From NCBI GenBank assembly GCA_964221845.1, contig CAXPZW010000009.1:67020-131019 (forward strand): a stretch of DNA of 64,000 nucleotides, read 5' to 3'. Made by a program: the position numbers and the translations under genes. The notes beneath the pieces were generated by a model. That model saw nothing but the letters and a program-made list of their open reading frames with translations. It was not told where the DNA came from and did not search any database. Positions 32,663-41,877 of this stretch are shown piece after piece (position 1 is the first letter of the stretch; the number at the start of each line of letters is the position of its first letter). The stretch comes from CAXPZW01 sp964221845. GTDB taxonomy: Bacteria > Bacteroidota > Bacteroidia > Flavobacteriales_D > Sanyastnellaceae.

Positions 32663-35236
32663 ATGCCCTCTAGGCCAACTCCCTTGCTGCGCGCACTTGG
32701 CCAACGGGTGCTCTTGGCTGCGCTGTATACAGCGTTGTGCTGGGCCACCACAAGCGCTCAATCCTTTGTGGACGCCACGGCTGATTTTGGCCTGAGCGGC
32801 TTTTCGGACGGGTACAACGGATCGGGCATCACCGCAGTGGACTTCAACCTCGACGGCTGGGACGATTTGGCCATCTGTACCCCGTCGGAAACCGTGCGCC
32901 TGTTCCAAAACAACACCGACGGCACATTTCAGGAAATCGACGCCTTTGACGCCCTCACCGAAGCACGGATGGTGTCCTTTGTAGATGTGGACAACGACCA
33001 CGACTTGGATGTGTTCGTGACCTGCTACCTGGCTCCCAATCGACTTTTTCGCAACGATGCGGGCACCTACGTGGATGTGACCGAGGGGTCAGGGATTTGG
33101 ACCATCTCGGATCCCTCTTACGGACACTGTTGGGGCGACGTGAACGCCGACGGGTACTTGGACCTCTACGTGGCCAACTACGCGGGCAACGACATTGAAG
33201 AAACAGAGAACGCCCTGTACCTGAGCAACGGCGATTTCACTTTTGAAGAAGTGGCGGCATCCTGGGGAGCCGACGATGGCATCCGCGCTTCGTTCATGCC
33301 AACGTTTTTTGATGCGGATGATGACGGTCACTTGGACCTGTTTGTCATCAATGACCGCATCCTCTATCCCAACACCTTGTTTCTCAACTCCTCCAACGAC
33401 AGTTTGGAGGACGTCACTTTTGACTGGAACATTCCGGACTACATCTGTGCCATGAGCAACACCGTGGGCGATCCGAACCACGACGGCAAACACGACCTCT
33501 ATGTGACCAACGTCGCAGACGGCAACCTGCTATATATCAACAACGGAACAGGAGTGAATGAGCAAGCAGGAGCGTGGGAAGCCGAGTTGAACCGCTTTTC
33601 TTGGGGCAGTGTCTGGGGCGACTGGGACAACGACCGTTGGCAAGACTTGGCCGTATGCCACGACCACAACCCCGGCCAAAACGCATACGGTGGCACCACT
33701 TTGCTGCGCAACCAACTGGCAGGATCCTTTGACGAGGTGACCTCCTCGCCTACGGCAGCGGAATCGTCCACCAACTACAGCGTGGCTACCGGAGATTTTG
33801 ACAACGACGGACGCCTGGATTTGGTCACATTGGGCGAAGCACCCACCGGAATCAAGCTATGGCTCAACAATTACCCCCCGCGCAATTTCACGAAGGTGCT
33901 ACTGCACAGCGAGGGCCCAAATTGCATGGGCGTAGGCGCCCGGGTTGAAGTTTGGAGTGGCGAACACCGCCAGCTGCAAACAAGCGCTGTGGGCTCGGGG
34001 TACTTGAGCCAGAACAGTTACACGTTACACTTTGGACTGAACGACACACAGCAAGTGGACTACCTGCGCGTAGCATGGCCCAATGGCACGGTAGATCGCT
34101 GGTTTGGACTGCCCGCCAACCAGCTTACCACCATAGAACAAGGCACGGCACCGCAGCTAACAATCGCGTTTGAAGGCTCCGGAGTGGTTTGTCCAGGAGT
34201 GCCTGTTTTGCTTGCTGTGACTCCCAACCCTGGTTATCCTGTGGTGTGGTCGGATGGGGCAACTGGCGCAGAACGTTTGGTGAGTGAGGCCGGCGTCTAC
34301 ACCGCAGAAGTGCTGCTCCCCGGAGGCGAAGTGATGGAATTGGAACCCCTCACCTTGCTGGACGGCGAGGGCGATTGGACCTTGGAGGTCACCCTGCCAG
34401 GGTGCTATCCGGACACCACCGCTCAAGTAGCCTTGGCCGGTCCCGACAGCGCAGCCATTGCCGCCTTCAATCCCGACTTTGCGCCCCTGATGGCCGGGGT
34501 GCAGACCTTGGAGGTGGCCACACCCTGGGGTTGTGTGGTGCTGCAGGACATCGACGTTCCCGAGCGCCTACCCCTTCAATTGGAGATCGTAGCAACCGCG
34601 CCGCTGTGTTTTGGCGACGCCAACGGCCAGCTGGCGATCACCCCTTCTGGCAACGGCCCCTTCGAACTTGCAGTCACCCCCGGCACAGAGAATTTGCCGG
34701 CCGGACCGGTTTACCTTTCCCTCACCGATGCCAATGGCTGCGCACTGGACAGTACCTTTACGCTCACCGAACCTCCCGAATTGCTCGGCTCCTTGATCAC
34801 CGAAGGAGTCAACGACTCAGGAATGGGCTTTCTGGAGCTCGCGGTCGAAGGTGGTAGCCCACCATACACGTATGCTTGGAACGGCGAGGTAGGTACAGCT
34901 GAGTTTCCGGTGTTGGAACCGCAAGAGGTCGTGTGGGTCATTATCGATGACCAAGGCTGCATCAGTGAAGGCGAGTACCTCATCACCGCCATCGACGAAC
35001 GGGGAAGCTCGTCTTTCGCCGCCTTCCCGAATCCGGCTTTTAAACGGATGCATCTCAAAGGCCCCGTGGGTAGCACTTACCAGCTCCGCGATGCCCAAGG
35101 ACGCATTCTCATTCAACTCACCATCGACGCCGGCCAACAGGAGTTGGAGGTCGACCACCTTGCCGCAGGAACGTACCTGCTGTGCTTTTACCACCCTTCC
35201 AGCGGAAGTAAACAGGTACGTGTACAGGTCCGCTGA
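32663..35236 (+). CDS. Secreted FG-GAP/VCBS repeat protein with ASPIC/UnbV domain and T9SS sorting domain
   Basis: The 857-residue product has a signal peptide ending in TTSAQ. At least seven calcium loops build the N-terminal propeller (DFNLDGWDDLAI, DVDNDHDLDVFV, DVNADGYLDLYV, DADDDGHLDLFV, DPNHDGKHDLYV, DWDNDRWQDLAV, DFDNDGRLDLVT). An ASPIC/UnbV domain follows at about 410-490. Then come Ig-like or SprB-like modules (LCFGDANGQLAITPSGNGPF and similar) and a T9SS sorting domain at the end (AAFPNPAFKRMHLKGP to QVRVQVR). It resembles the protein at 17968-19650 but is longer. Short pieces of its own 5' half recur just downstream (35240-35298). Function unknown. Confidence 0.87.
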   Translation: MPSRPTPLLRALGQRVLLAALYTALCWATTSAQSFVDATADFGLSGFSDGYNGSGITAVDFNLDGWDDLAICTPSETVRLFQNNTDGTFQEIDAFDALTEARMVSFVDVDNDHDLDVFVTCYLAPNRLFRNDAGTYVDVTEGSGIWTISDPSYGHCWGDVNADGYLDLYVANYAGNDIEETENALYLSNGDFTFEEVAASWGADDGIRASFMPTFFDADDDGHLDLFVINDRILYPNTLFLNSSNDSLEDVTFDWNIPDYICAMSNTVGDPNHDGKHDLYVTNVADGNLLYINNGTGVNEQAGAWEAELNRFSWGSVWGDWDNDRWQDLAVCHDHNPGQNAYGGTTLLRNQLAGSFDEVTSSPTAAESSTNYSVATGDFDNDGRLDLVTLGEAPTGIKLWLNNYPPRNFTKVLLHSEGPNCMGVGARVEVWSGEHRQLQTSAVGSGYLSQNSYTLHFGLNDTQQVDYLRVAWPNGTVDRWFGLPANQLTTIEQGTAPQLTIAFEGSGVVCPGVPVLLAVTPNPGYPVVWSDGATGAERLVSEAGVYTAEVLLPGGEVMELEPLTLLDGEGDWTLEVTLPGCYPDTTAQVALAGPDSAAIAAFNPDFAPLMAGVQTLEVATPWGCVVLQDIDVPERLPLQLEIVATAPLCFGDANGQLAITPSGNGPFELAVTPGTENLPAGPVYLSLTDANGCALDSTFTLTEPPELLGSLITEGVNDSGMGFLELAVEGGSPPYTYAWNGEVGTAEFPVLEPQEVVWVIIDDQGCISEGEYLITAIDERGSSSFAAFPNPAFKRMHLKGPVGSTYQLRDAQGRILIQLTIDAGQQELEVDHLAAGTYLLCFYHPSSGSKQVRVQVR

Positions 35237-35239
35237 TGG

Positions 35240-35298
35240 GGCTTTTCGGACGGGTACAACCGATGGTATCCTTTTGTAGATGTGGACATTGAAGAAAC
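35240..35298 (+). pseudogene. Collapsed remnant of a second copy of the preceding FG-GAP gene
   Basis: Three segments match the upstream gene in the same order with the intervening parts missing: 35240-35260 equals 32798-32818 (21 bp identical), 35262-35285 is near-identical to 32968-32992, and 35285-35298 equals 33191-33204 (14 bp). No reading frame survives. Confidence 0.7.
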
Positions 35299-35395
35299 TG
35301 TGGACGCGTGTGTCATGAGAACCAGCTTTTACACGCTGGAAATCCTAACCGTTAGCCAAAGGCACCACACCACGCTAATCTTGAAATAAAGCCGC

Positions 35396-36328
35396 TCACT
35401 CCTTGGTCCAAATACGCGTATTGAGGTCCAAGGATTCGATCAATTTCGAATTCAATGCAATCATGCGCTCCATCAGTGCGACATCGTCCATGTTCACGCC
35501 TGATTTCCATACCCTCGGCTCAAACAGGTTTCTGTTTAAAGGGATTGCGCAACAGATTCTGCCATCTACAAAGGCAAACCGTACTCCCGTACCCAACTTG
35601 GAGCGCAATAAAAGCATGGTTTCCATCAGTGCCGGAGTGATCAAATAGCGTGCTTCTTGATCGTTGGTGGAATGCACTGCAAATGCCCGTTCAAATCTGG
35701 GGTCTTCCATGCGGACCAACGGCATAGACTGTTGGAACTTTTGGAGGGCATTCCCAAATCGGCCCAAAAATTTCTCCAACTTATCAGGAATGACGATGGT
35801 ATGCCCCTGGAAATGTTTGTTGCAATCCGCATGGAAAAACAAGCCCTGAAAAATCGTCTCCCAGGTGGTTTCGGTCCTGCTTCCGTTCTTGGTAGAAACC
35901 CTTCTTTGCTTGCGTTCTTCTGTGTGTACCTCAGAACACAAAAAGGCTGTAGATTCCAGTTGACCTTCAATCAGGTCTTCTTCACTGTACCGGTCTCCTT
36001 TCTTGAATAAACCACTCTTGCGGAACATGTCGCGACCAATGCCCCGATTCGGAAAAAACTTCCAGTCTGGATTGAAGTTCTGTACGATCTGCCCGACGAT
36101 TTCAGACTTGTATCTTTTTCGGTATGCCGACTTTTTTTTTCCGATCGTCCACGCTCCATAAGCCGCAACCCCAATCCCCAATAGAGCCCCAAACTTTTGT
36201 AAGTCGAGTGCACTCAATGCTATTGCAATCACCAAGCCCAGCAACGGGATGAGGTGCATTTTTTGGACTTCCTTCCGCTCAGTTTCAAGTGCAACCAAAC
36301 AGGCCTGCAGTTCTTCCTTCGTAGCCAT
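35396..36328 (-). CDS. DUF3137 domain-containing membrane protein
   Basis: The 310-residue product has two adjacent hydrophobic segments at about 25-60 (LIPLLGLVIAIALSALDL, FGALLGIGVAAYGAWTIG) and then a long soluble domain with the DUF3137 pattern: YKSEIVGQIVQNFNPDWKFFP, FKKGDRYSEEDLIEG, TWETIFQGLFFHADCNKHFQG and LMETMLLLRSKLG. The family's function is not known, but it is often next to lemA, as here. The gap to lemA is 9 bp, so they form an operon. Base composition looks more A/T-rich than in neighbouring genes, which may indicate acquisition. Confidence 0.85.
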   Translation of the reverse strand: MATKEELQACLVALETERKEVQKMHLIPLLGLVIAIALSALDLQKFGALLGIGVAAYGAWTIGKKKSAYRKRYKSEIVGQIVQNFNPDWKFFPNRGIGRDMFRKSGLFKKGDRYSEEDLIEGQLESTAFLCSEVHTEERKQRRVSTKNGSRTETTWETIFQGLFFHADCNKHFQGHTIVIPDKLEKFLGRFGNALQKFQQSMPLVRMEDPRFERAFAVHSTNDQEARYLITPALMETMLLLRSKLGTGVRFAFVDGRICCAIPLNRNLFEPRVWKSGVNMDDVALMERMIALNSKLIESLDLNTRIWTKE

Positions 36329-36337
36329 AACCTTGGT

Positions 36338-36886
36338 TTAGAGCAGGCTGCCAACATCTATATTCTGACGTTCAGTCTCGTTGACTTCAATCAGGTCAAT
36401 ACTGCCAAAACCAAACATGCCGGCCAACAAGTTTCCCGGGAACATTTGGGTGCTCGTGTTGTAGTCGGTCACCGCACCGTTGTAAGACCGACGTGCAGCT
36501 GCCAGCTGGGCCTCCAACTCATTCAAAGACCGCTGCAATGACCCAAAGTTTTCACTCGCCTTCAAGTCGGGATATGCTTCCACATTGACCATGAATCCCT
36601 TCATAGCAGATGTAAATTCCTTGTCATTTGCAAGCCGATCCTCAGCACTTTTGAGTGATCCTGCTTGCGACCGCAGGGCGGTAATTTGACTGAGCAGCTC
36701 TTTCTCGTGCGCCGCATACTTCTTCACCACACTGATCAAGTTCGGGAGTAAGTCGTAACGCTTTTTCAAGTAAACATCCACGTTGCCAAGCGCATTGCGC
36801 ACCTCGTTGCGCATGCGCACAAAACGGTTGTAAAACACCACTGCCATGATCAGGATCAGAGCAGGGATTACAAGAAGGGAGATCAT
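36338..36886 (-). CDS. lemA: LemA family protein
   Basis: The 182-residue product has an N-terminal membrane anchor (MISLLVIPALILIMAVVFYN) with the LemA coiled helical bundle after it: FVRMRNEVRNALGNVDVYLKKRYDLLPNLISVVKKYAAHEKELL, AYPDLKASENFGSLQRSLNELE and the end YNTSTQMFPGNLLAGMFGF. These are the classic LemA segments. Its role is unclear. Methionine at 36886 is chosen because the frame upstream lacks an export segment and the usual family start coincides. It is the first gene of the lemA-DUF3137 pair. Confidence 0.93.
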   Translation of the reverse strand: MISLLVIPALILIMAVVFYNRFVRMRNEVRNALGNVDVYLKKRYDLLPNLISVVKKYAAHEKELLSQITALRSQAGSLKSAEDRLANDKEFTSAMKGFMVNVEAYPDLKASENFGSLQRSLNELEAQLAAARRSYNGAVTDYNTSTQMFPGNLLAGMFGFGSIDLIEVNETERQNIDVGSLL

Positions 36887-37189
36887 AGGAAGGTGTTTGA
36901 TGGTCTGTCCGATCGCAAGTCCAATCCTGCGCTCTTGGACAACGAAGAAACAACATGTTTTGAACTTCTTCGGAATTCTGCACATTGACTGCAAAGTCCC
37001 TCGGCTCGTTTAAAGAGCAGTGCCTACTTCTAACATCTGGGCTATGCCGAAACGCAGTTGCGTGTTCTGTTTAGGTATTTCCCTAAGGTTGCAAGGTCCA
37101 AAAAGAACTTGCACCAGAGCAGTCAACTTTCTTGCTCGAAAACCACTTAGTTCAGGGACAATTGTAAACTAGATCCGCAGCCCATTTAC
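36887..37189. other. Gene-free intergenic stretch
   Basis: About 300 bp between lemA (minus) and a gene relic (plus). No credible reading frame, terminator or repeat was seen. It presumably holds the lemA promoter. Confidence 0.4.
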
Positions 37190-37413
37190 ATGAATACACG
37201 CACACTACTCACCCTCTTTGCGCTGCTGCTCAGCCCTTGGAGCTTCGCCCAATCCTGGCCATCCGTGACCTCAATGGCCGCTTGCTACTGACCGAGGAAA
37301 ACCAACTCAACGGCAAGCAGCACGTAGACATTTCCGGCTTGCCTGCCGGGGTCTACACCGTTGGAATCCTGACCCAAGGCCAATGGCACCGCGCGCCTTT
37401 GGTGGTCCGCTAG
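37190..37413 (+). pseudogene. Relic of a T9SS-secreted protein: signal peptide fused out of frame to a sorting domain
   Basis: From ATG at 37190 a clean signal peptide is read (MNTRTLLTLFALLLSPWSFAQ), after which the frame hits a stop at about 37291. In another frame a T9SS sorting-domain end is intact up to the TAG at 37411: DLNGRLLL, HVDISGLPAGVYTVGIL, and final PLVVR. The central domains of a normal cargo are absent, so a large internal deletion (with a frame change) is the simplest reading. Confidence 0.8.
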
Positions 37414-37438
37414 CCCAAATGAAATCCGGGGCAAATGG

Positions 37439-37446
37439 TATCTTTG
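37439..37446 (+). promoter_or_regulatory. Bacteroidota -7 box for the first arylsulfotransferase-like gene
   Basis: TATCTTTG is a perfect TAnnTTTG match 20 bp before the ATG at 37467, and lies just after the relic's stop codon. Confidence 0.6.
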
Positions 37447-37466
37447 AACACCAAATCAATGCTACA

Positions 37467-39161
37467 ATGATCCGTGTTATGCATGCGCTCGGACTGGTTT
37501 TGTTCGCCTTGTCCTGCTCGACTTTCCTTTTTGCCCAAAACACTGTTGGGCTCATGGCCTATGATACCGAGCAGGTGCTGGAAGGGTACAACCTCATCTT
37601 TCCCCAATCCGGCAACCAAGACACCTGGTTGTTGGACAACTGCGGACGCATCTGTAAATTCTGGGACGGCGACACCTACGGCCCGGGCAACCAAGTCTTC
37701 TTAGGAGAAAACGGCCTGTTGTACAAAGCCATAGGCAACGGCGCCTCGAGCAATGCGTGGTTCCATGCCGGCGGCGGCGGCGAAGGCCTGGAAATACGCG
37801 ATGTGAATGACAACATCACTTGGCAGTACTTCCTCAGTGATTCGATTTACCGTTTTCATCATGATTTTTCGGTGATGCCCAATGGCAACATCCTGGCCAT
37901 CGCTTGGGAGCGTCACTTTGAGACCGACTGCTTGGCCAACGGCGCCGATCCCGAGCGCTTGCTCGACGGCGAACTCTGGAGCGAGGTCGTGTATGAAATC
38001 GAGCCGGTGGGCAGCGAGGAGGCCAACATCGTATGGGAATGGCACGCCTGGGACCACTTGGTACAAGATTTTGACGAGGCCCAAGACAACTTTGGCGTGG
38101 TGGGCGACAACCCGTTCAAAATCAACATCAACTTCACCCCCGACAGCGTGGGCGACTGGCTGCACTGCAATGCCATCGATTACAACGCCAACCTGGACCA
38201 GATTGCCTTGAGCATTCCCACGTTCAACGAAATCTGGATCATCGATCACAGCACCACCACCGAGCAAGCAGCCACTTCTTCAGGCGGTTTTGCCGGACGC
38301 GGAGGCGACTTGATTTACCGCTGGGGCAACCCGCGCGCTTACGACCAAGGCACCGAAGAAGACCAACTGCTCTACTACCAGCACCACGTGCATTGGCTGG
38401 ACCGCGAACTGCCTCCCGGCCACCCGGACTACGGCAAGCTCGGGGTCTTTAGCAACCGTCTTCCAGACAACTCTTCAGAAGTGGTGCAATGGTTTGCCAC
38501 CTTCGACGATTACGAATGGGAGTACCCGCTCACCGATGGCGCCTGGGGTCCCACCACCCCAGAATGGACCTACACCACCGACGATCCGGTGTACATGTAT
38601 TCCAACATCCTCAGCTCGATGCAACGCCTGACCAATGGCAATACGTTGATTGGTGTGGGCCGCTGGGGACGCAGCTTTGAGATCAATCCCGAGGGCGACA
38701 TCGTGTGGGAATACCGCCTGCCACTCCAAGGAGGTGCACCCGTGGCACAAGGCACCGAGTTGGGCATCAACGCTAACTTCCTCTGGCGCGCCAGCCGCTA
38801 CACGCCCGATTACCCCGGACTCGAAGGCTGGGACCTCACCCCAATGGGATACATTGAACTCGACCCGGACACCACCGGTTGTCCGCTCAACACCAGTGTG
38901 GAAGAAATCACCGTGGATCTGGACTGGACGGTCTACCCCAACCCGGTGCAGCACACCTTGCAAGTGGTCATTGGTCAACAGCGCTCACGTGACCTGTTGT
39001 TGGCTGTCTACAATGCCCAATCGGCCTTGGTGTTGTTGGAGAAATTCGTGCCCGGTGAAGCGATTTCTGTTTCGCTTGAGCAATTACCGGCGGGAGCCTA
39101 CACTGTGGCGGTAAAGTCGGCCGAATTTGGGCAACACACGCGCGTCATCATCAAAGAATAA
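37467..39161 (+). CDS. Secreted arylsulfotransferase-like (ASST family) protein with T9SS sorting domain
   Basis: The 564-residue product has a signal peptide (LGLVLFALSCSTFLFAQ). Its main part is a six-bladed propeller of the aryl-sulfate sulfotransferase family: YRFHHDFSVMPNGNILAIAWE, IVWEWHAWDHLVQDF, GDWLHCNAIDYNANLDQIALS, FNEIWIIDH and LTNGNTLIGVGRWGRSFEI. Histidines in HHDF, HAWDH and the HCNAID segment occupy the positions used by ASST proteins, but activity is not proven by this. The end (YPNPVQHTLQVVIG to HTRVIIKE) is a T9SS sorting domain. It is followed after 3 bp by a related gene, so they form an operon. Confidence 0.83.
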   Translation: MIRVMHALGLVLFALSCSTFLFAQNTVGLMAYDTEQVLEGYNLIFPQSGNQDTWLLDNCGRICKFWDGDTYGPGNQVFLGENGLLYKAIGNGASSNAWFHAGGGGEGLEIRDVNDNITWQYFLSDSIYRFHHDFSVMPNGNILAIAWERHFETDCLANGADPERLLDGELWSEVVYEIEPVGSEEANIVWEWHAWDHLVQDFDEAQDNFGVVGDNPFKININFTPDSVGDWLHCNAIDYNANLDQIALSIPTFNEIWIIDHSTTTEQAATSSGGFAGRGGDLIYRWGNPRAYDQGTEEDQLLYYQHHVHWLDRELPPGHPDYGKLGVFSNRLPDNSSEVVQWFATFDDYEWEYPLTDGAWGPTTPEWTYTTDDPVYMYSNILSSMQRLTNGNTLIGVGRWGRSFEINPEGDIVWEYRLPLQGGAPVAQGTELGINANFLWRASRYTPDYPGLEGWDLTPMGYIELDPDTTGCPLNTSVEEITVDLDWTVYPNPVQHTLQVVIGQQRSRDLLLAVYNAQSALVLLEKFVPGEAISVSLEQLPAGAYTVAVKSAEFGQHTRVIIKE

Positions 39162-39164
39162 CTC

Positions 39165-40706
39165 ATGACATCTTGGCCTAATCGCGGACTTCTCGCCCTC
39201 TCGTTCTGGTTTTTGGTCCCCCAACTGGCTTGGAGCCAACCCACTTTCGAAATTTTGGTCATGACTGACGAGGCCTATCCGGCCGAGATGTATTTCAACA
39301 CTATCGGTACGCCCTACAAGCCGGTCAACATTTTGTCTGCAGAAGGTGAAGTGTTGTTCAGCGAAGTTTGGGGGCCCCTTGAAGGCTGGGACTTTAAGGT
39401 CAACGGTAACAATATGCTCACCTATCACAACCGCGGTGTTGGTACTTGGCTTGTACGAGACAGCTTGTTCAATGAACCGAGTACCATTGCTCCGGTAGGA
39501 GATGGCTTTTATGCAGACTACCACGACATTGTCCTGTCACCAGACAGCTCAGCCTTGCTGTTTGTATACGATCCGGTGATTTATGCCATGGATACTGTCG
39601 TAACCGGAGGCGACCCTCTCTGTGAGGCTATGGACTTGGTAATTCAGAAACTTGACCCGAATGGCAACTTACTGTTTGAATGGCGTGGGCTAGACCACAT
39701 CAGTCCCTCCAGCATGCCACATGCCGATCTGACAATCAACCAACTAGATGTATTCCATTGCAACGATGTCGCTTGGGATACAGATGGCAATATTGTGATG
39801 AGCAATCGGCACATGAGTGAAATCTTGAAGATTGACGCAGTCACTGGAGACATCATCTGGCGGTGGGGCAGCTTGGAGAACCAATTTGAATTCGTAGACG
39901 ATTACCCCTTCACCATGCAGCACAGCGTGCAGGTAACTGGCCCAAACCGATACCTGATCTTCGACAATGGTGTATTTGGAGGAGAATATGCCGGCGGAAC
40001 AACTGTTTCAAGGGCGGTGGAATACGAATTGGACTTGACCACCATGCAGGCGCACAAGGTGTGGGAGTATATTCACCCAGATGCCCTTCTTGGCGTAGCC
40101 ATGGGCAACGTACAGCGACTCCCCAACGGAAATACGCTCATCAATTGGGGCAATATCACGGGTTTCAATGATCATGGCGCGGTCGTCACAGAAGTTACGC
40201 CTGAAGGAAATGTCGCCATGGAAATCGTGTGGGCCGAAGACGAGCATCTGTACCGGTTCGAAAAAAATGACACGTTCTGGGCGGGAATTCAAGAGGGCAT
40301 CGTCGGTTGTATGGACCCCGAGGCGTGCAATTACGATCCATTGGCCACAGAATCCCCGGGTGACGATCAACCCGAGTTGCAGTGCACCTACCCCACTGAG
40401 CAGGGGTATGACTGTGACGGCAACTGCATCAACGACACCGACTTGGATGAAGTTTGTGATCCGTTTGACAACTGCGTGGATGTCGCAAACCCAGACCAGC
40501 TGGATTCTGACGGAGACGGTATCGGGGACGCCTGCGACGAGCCTGATGTATCGGTAGGTGAACTGTCCCCGCCTTCTCAGGTAGAGTTGATGCGCTTCGA
40601 CCTGCGAGGAGTGCGACTGGCACCAGATGCCTGTGACCAGCCTGGTCCGCTGCTCTACTTTGTGCTATTTGCAGACGGCAGGGTGGAAAAGCGTATGTGC
40701 TGGTAA
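39165..40706 (+). CDS. Secreted arylsulfotransferase-like protein with calcium-loop tail
   Basis: The 513-residue product is related in plan to the previous gene: signal peptide (LALSFWFLVPQLAWSQ), propeller with DYHDIVLSPDSSALL, CNDVAWDTDGNIVMSNRHMSEI, IIWRWGSL, TMQHSVQVTGPNRYLIFDNG and RLPNGNTLINWG. At about 385-470 there is a GCMDPEACNYDPLATE unit and a thrombospondin type 3-like calcium segment (DTDLDEVCDPFDNCVDVANP, DSDGDGIGDACD). The tail (FDLRGVRLAP to GRVEKRMCW) resembles a T9SS sorting end. Codon and base usage look more A/T-rich than in its upstream partner, so the pair may not be a recent duplication. Confidence 0.75.
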   Translation: MTSWPNRGLLALSFWFLVPQLAWSQPTFEILVMTDEAYPAEMYFNTIGTPYKPVNILSAEGEVLFSEVWGPLEGWDFKVNGNNMLTYHNRGVGTWLVRDSLFNEPSTIAPVGDGFYADYHDIVLSPDSSALLFVYDPVIYAMDTVVTGGDPLCEAMDLVIQKLDPNGNLLFEWRGLDHISPSSMPHADLTINQLDVFHCNDVAWDTDGNIVMSNRHMSEILKIDAVTGDIIWRWGSLENQFEFVDDYPFTMQHSVQVTGPNRYLIFDNGVFGGEYAGGTTVSRAVEYELDLTTMQAHKVWEYIHPDALLGVAMGNVQRLPNGNTLINWGNITGFNDHGAVVTEVTPEGNVAMEIVWAEDEHLYRFEKNDTFWAGIQEGIVGCMDPEACNYDPLATESPGDDQPELQCTYPTEQGYDCDGNCINDTDLDEVCDPFDNCVDVANPDQLDSDGDGIGDACDEPDVSVGELSPPSQVELMRFDLRGVRLAPDACDQPGPLLYFVLFADGRVEKRMCW

Positions 40707-40995
40707 CCCCCCGCGCATGGTTTCTGTTTGGAAGCGCTGATACCATAGGGCTTCAATTGACTGCGTCCGCTCCCATCTTCTCTGCCCGGCATGCGCTGCT
40801 GCACGGATGCGTTTTTTGCCCTTGGGTGGTCGTTTACCCCAGATCAAGCAACGCATCCCCCAAAGAACAGTGAACCACAAACGAAACTTACGTGTACCGC
40901 GTTGAGAGTGAAAAGCGGGTTGTGAATACACCGGGCAGGTTCGCCGGTGTGCGCCCCCAAATTCTCTCTACTTTCGAACCACCAATTCAGCGGTC
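40707..40995. other. Intergenic stretch with a small hairpin and a promoter candidate
   Basis: About 290 bp with no gene. CACCGG (40929-40934) and CCGGTG (40944-40949) form a small hairpin, and TACTTTCG at 40969-40976 is a -7 candidate for the following coiled-coil protein gene. Confidence 0.4.
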
Positions 40996-41877
40996 ATGAA
41001 AAACACGGCATACCTCGTAGCCATTGGCGCCCTGGTCATTGCAGTAAGCATCCTGGGCTACAAACTCTCGCAATCCTCAGACACAGTCCACATCCAAGAA
41101 CAAGAAATTGGAGAACTGGACCTCGAGCGCAACAACCTGATCCAGGAACTCGAGATCATGGCCCTGCGCTACGACACCATGGAAACCGACAACATGGTAC
41201 TGCGCGCCGAGCTCGCTGGCCAGCAAGACATGGTGGCTGACCTGCAGAGCAAACTGAAAAGCAACAAATACAGCCTCAGCAAAGCCCGCAAAGAAGCCGA
41301 GACCTTGCGCTCGATCATGAAGGGCTACGTGCACGACATCGACTCGCTCAACCAGATCGCGATTGCCTTGCGTGCCGAACGCGACCAGATTGCCGCCGAA
41401 CGCGACGTGGCGGTGTCCAACTACAACAACGCCCAACAAGACCTCCAGACCTCCGAAGAAATCATTCGCCAAGGCCAGGTGTTGCAAACCGCAGGGATTT
41501 CGTGTCAGGGTATCAAGCTCTCACGTTCAGGCGCCCAGCGCGAAACCGATCGTGCCAGCAAAACCGAACTCATCAAGTCGTGCTTCACCATCATCGCCAA
41601 CCCCATTGCTACCGTTGGCGATAAGGAGTTGTACATGCAAATCATCGGCCCTGGAAACCAAGTGATGCCCACAAAAAGCGGTGTAGCCACCACCACCCTT
41701 GGCGGCGAAACCCAGCCCTACTCAGTGGTGCGTAACATCAACTATCAGCGCGAAGAAATGGACGTGTGCTTCTTCTACAACGTGGCCGAAGGTGAGGAAC
41801 TCCCCAAAGGCGATTACGTGGTGAAGATCTATGAAGCCGGCGCCCTGATCGGCACCAGCAGCCTCAGTTTGAAATAA
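40996..41877 (+). CDS. Membrane-anchored coiled-coil protein of unknown function
   Basis: I do not recognise a specific family. The 293-residue product has one N-terminal membrane segment (YLVAIGALVIAVSILGYKL), then a long helical coiled coil at about 35-170 (LDLERNNLIQELEIM, LRAELAGQQDMVADLQSKL, ALRAERDQIAAERDVAV) and a C-terminal beta domain (IKLSRSGAQRETDR, CFTIIANPIATVGDKELYMQI, PKGDYVVKIYEAG). Such a C-terminal domain with an anchored coiled coil is common in Bacteroidota; it could span the periplasm. It overlaps the convergent outer-membrane protein gene by 14 bp. Confidence 0.75.
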   Translation: MKNTAYLVAIGALVIAVSILGYKLSQSSDTVHIQEQEIGELDLERNNLIQELEIMALRYDTMETDNMVLRAELAGQQDMVADLQSKLKSNKYSLSKARKEAETLRSIMKGYVHDIDSLNQIAIALRAERDQIAAERDVAVSNYNNAQQDLQTSEEIIRQGQVLQTAGISCQGIKLSRSGAQRETDRASKTELIKSCFTIIANPIATVGDKELYMQIIGPGNQVMPTKSGVATTTLGGETQPYSVVRNINYQREEMDVCFFYNVAEGEELPKGDYVVKIYEAGALIGTSSLSLK

